Source: Hyphomicrobium sp.
GTDB taxonomy: Bacteria; Pseudomonadota; Alphaproteobacteria; Rhizobiales; Hyphomicrobiaceae
Assembly (NCBI GenBank): GCA_022843145.1
Contig: JALHOF010000017.1
Location: 1 to 64,000 of the forward strand
Direction of reading: 5' to 3'
Length of the DNA stretch: 64,000 bases
In this document: piece by piece, positions 62,638-64,000 of the stretch
How positions within the stretch are numbered: the first letter of the stretch is position 1
How the letters are laid out: each line of letters begins with the position of its first letter
Translations under genes and position numbers: made by a program
Notes under the pieces: model-generated
Told to the model about the DNA's origin: nothing
The model's database searches: none
The model's input: only the letters and a program-made list of their open reading frames with translations

Positions 62638-63725
62638 CCGGCTTCACCCTGGAGTTGTACATCGCGCGACGGTTCCTGAGCGGCATCCTGGGGACGTTCT
62701 TGCTGTGTTCGGTCCTCATCTTCATGATCGATTTCGTCGAGCTGCTGCGGCAGTCCGGCAAATATGGCGCAGCGCCTGCCTGGAAGCTCGCGGCCATGGC
62801 GCTCTACAGATTGCCGGCCTACACGGAATTCCTCATCGGATTCGCGATGTTGGCTGGCAGCATCGCAGCGCTTCTGATGCTGTCGCGAAAGAGCGAGCTT
62901 GCCGTCATGCGCGCCGGCGGCATGTCGGTGTGGCAGTTCCTGCGGCCGGGATTGCTGCTGGCGTTCTGTTTGGGTGTGCTCGCAGTGGTTGTCTATAATC
63001 CCCTCGCGGCCAATGCCCGGACGCGCGCAGAACGCATGTTCGCGGAAACGTTCGGCCGCGAAACCAACCTGCTCGCCACACAAAGCGGCGACACGTGGTT
63101 GCGCCAGAACGGCGCCGACGGACCGTCGATCATCGGCGCGGCGGGCGCTTCGCAGCGCGGCATGAAGCTGACGGGGGTCGTCGCCTACGTTTTCGATGCC
63201 GCCGGGAACTTTGTCGAGCGGGTCGATGCGGCGAGCGCCGACCTCAAAACCGGGTTCTGGCAGTTGAAGGATGCCTGGGTCGTCAGAATCGGTCAGCAGC
63301 CCGAAAAATTCGAAACCTATCTGGTCGCTACCTACCTCACGCCGGAGCGCGTTCAGGATGCGCTTGGAAGCCTCCTTTCGGTCTCATTTTTCGATTTACC
63401 TGGATTGATCGAAGTGACTGATAAGGCGCAGCTTTCAAGCGACAGATTGCGGATTCAGTACGCCAGTCTCCTGTCGCGTCCGCTGCTCTGCATGGCCATG
63501 GTTCTTTTGGCTGCCACTGTGTCATTGCGGTCATTCCGATCGGGCGGTATCCAGACTATGGTCATCCTCGGGATGATTGGGGGTTTCGGCTTCTTCTTGT
63601 TCGCGGAGGTCGCGAGACAAATCGGCATGGCAGGACTTGCGCCCCCTTGGGTTGCGACCTGGCTTCCCGTTCTGCTCGTGAGTCTCGTTGCAGTCACGGT
63701 GCTGTTGCACCAGGAGGACGGCTGA
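62634..63725 (+). CDS. lptG: LPS export ABC transporter permease LptG
   Basis: A 363-residue partner permease of LptF. It starts TGFTLELYIARRFLSGIL, with first membrane helix LLCSVLIFMIDFVELLRQ. Next is the family block RLPAYTEFLIGFAMLAGSIA (about 60-79), then the jellyroll (about 130-265) and the final helices (LLSRPLLCMAMVLLAATVSL and the last IGMAGLAPPWVATWLPVLLV). It is coupled to lptF by ATGA, and lptD begins 3 bases downstream, giving an lptFGD operon. Confidence 0.95.
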   Translation: MTGFTLELYIARRFLSGILGTFLLCSVLIFMIDFVELLRQSGKYGAAPAWKLAAMALYRLPAYTEFLIGFAMLAGSIAALLMLSRKSELAVMRAGGMSVWQFLRPGLLLAFCLGVLAVVVYNPLAANARTRAERMFAETFGRETNLLATQSGDTWLRQNGADGPSIIGAAGASQRGMKLTGVVAYVFDAAGNFVERVDAASADLKTGFWQLKDAWVVRIGQQPEKFETYLVATYLTPERVQDALGSLLSVSFFDLPGLIEVTDKAQLSSDRLRIQYASLLSRPLLCMAMVLLAATVSLRSFRSGGIQTMVILGMIGGFGFFLFAEVARQIGMAGLAPPWVATWLPVLLVSLVAVTVLLHQEDG

Positions 63726-63728
63726 GTG

Positions 63729-64000
63729 ATGCGTGACGCGAGGGCACCGCGGACGTCTTGCGGCCATGCTCGCGCTCTTGAGCGGCTCCACCACGTGGAG
63801 CGCCGGGGCGCGGTTTGGCTGCGCGCGCTCGCTTGCATCGCCACCGCAATCATCGCCCTCGTCGCGACGCCCGCCGGTGTCGGTCACGCGCAGGACACGA
63901 GCGCGACGGTCGCAACGCCCAAGTCGACGTCGTTCCCGAAGCAGGCTGGCGGTCCGTTCGGAAAATTCAAGCGCCCTGATTCGGCCAAGCCGCTGCATCT
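63729..64000 (+). CDS. lptD: LPS-assembly protein LptD, 5' part, cut by the window end
   Basis: An open frame from ATG 63729 runs off the window without a stop (90 codons). A long basic N-terminus precedes a signal peptide (LRALACIATAIIALVATPAG, then VGHAQD), followed by a Ser/Thr/Pro/Lys-rich stretch and SAKPLHL. KPLHL is close to the beginning of the LptA-like domain of LptD. The position 3 bases after lptG supports this: alphaproteobacterial operons are commonly lptF-lptG-lptD. A GTG at 63726 could also be the start. Most of the protein is outside the window, so the call is by context and the short N-terminus. Confidence 0.75.
   Translation, partial: MRDARAPRTSCGHARALERLHHVERRGAVWLRALACIATAIIALVATPAGVGHAQDTSATVATPKSTSFPKQAGGPFGKFKRPDSAKPLH

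Overview
The window is a dense, high-GC (roughly 60-65 % by eye) bacterial chromosome segment with no mobile elements, rRNA, tRNA or CRISPR that I could see. Gene content and order point to an alphaproteobacterium of the Hyphomicrobiales (Rhizobiales). The run eno - ftsB - pdhA - pdhB - DUF5076 - E2 - lipA - ratA - cinA - ispDF - dusB - ntrB - ntrC - ntrY - ntrX - trkA - D-aminotransferase - hfq - hflX - mazG is the conserved backbone of that order. Genus cannot be fixed from the sequence alone.

Layout. 0.3-12 kb: mixed housekeeping and accessory genes: an acrylyl-CoA-reductase-like MDR enzyme, a tight echA/deacetylase/GNAT operon, cysE, DUF3126, gamma carbonic anhydrase, a BTLCP peptidase, tandem-PilZ and PAS proteins, rhomboid, CBS, patatin, hisI, an Fe-S scaffold and yidD. 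12-19 kb: assimilatory nitrate reductase (nasA) overlapping its FAD reductase, preceded by a near-consensus sigma-54 promoter, then a hydrolase and small secreted proteins. 19-26 kb: thrS, DUF3089, a PQQ-type sugar dehydrogenase, an LprI-like protein and an acyltransferase. 26-30 kb: a queuosine locus (queF, queD, queE, queC and the yhhQ transporter) with two small extra genes. 30-39 kb: eno, a secreted caspase-PAN protein, ftsB and a pyruvate-dehydrogenase-like operon. 39-45 kb: lipoproteins, two YeaQ-type membrane proteins, lipA, ratA, cinA, a MarR regulator and ispDF. 45-58 kb: dusB-ntrBC-ntrYX nitrogen regulation, trkA, a D-aminotransferase, hfq-hflX and mazG. 58-64 kb: an unknown membrane protein, pepA, lptF-lptG and the start of lptD.

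The most unusual feature is the pdh locus (34019-38905). E1 keeps its core thiamine-diphosphate motifs and catalytic Glu/His. The lipoyl domain fused to E1-beta has Ser where the lipoylated Lys belongs. The E2 lipoyl domain has Thr at that position, and the E2 active-site His (DHRxxDG) is Gln. No lpd follows. Two membrane proteins sit inside the operon, whose frames mostly overlap by a few bases. This looks like a pyruvate-dehydrogenase-derived complex that cannot work by swinging-arm acyl transfer but is retained as a coherent, membrane-associated unit.

Regulation links regions. NtrBC/NtrYX are encoded here, and the nitrate reductase operon carries a sigma-54-type promoter, so the nas genes are plausible NtrC/RpoN targets. 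lipA near the pdh-like operon must serve other lipoyl proteins if the substitutions are real. Other oddities are a queC that seems to use a CTG start, a queD lacking the usual catalytic Cys, an hflX without a conventional start codon at its homologous N-terminus, and a palindromic element between queD and queE.
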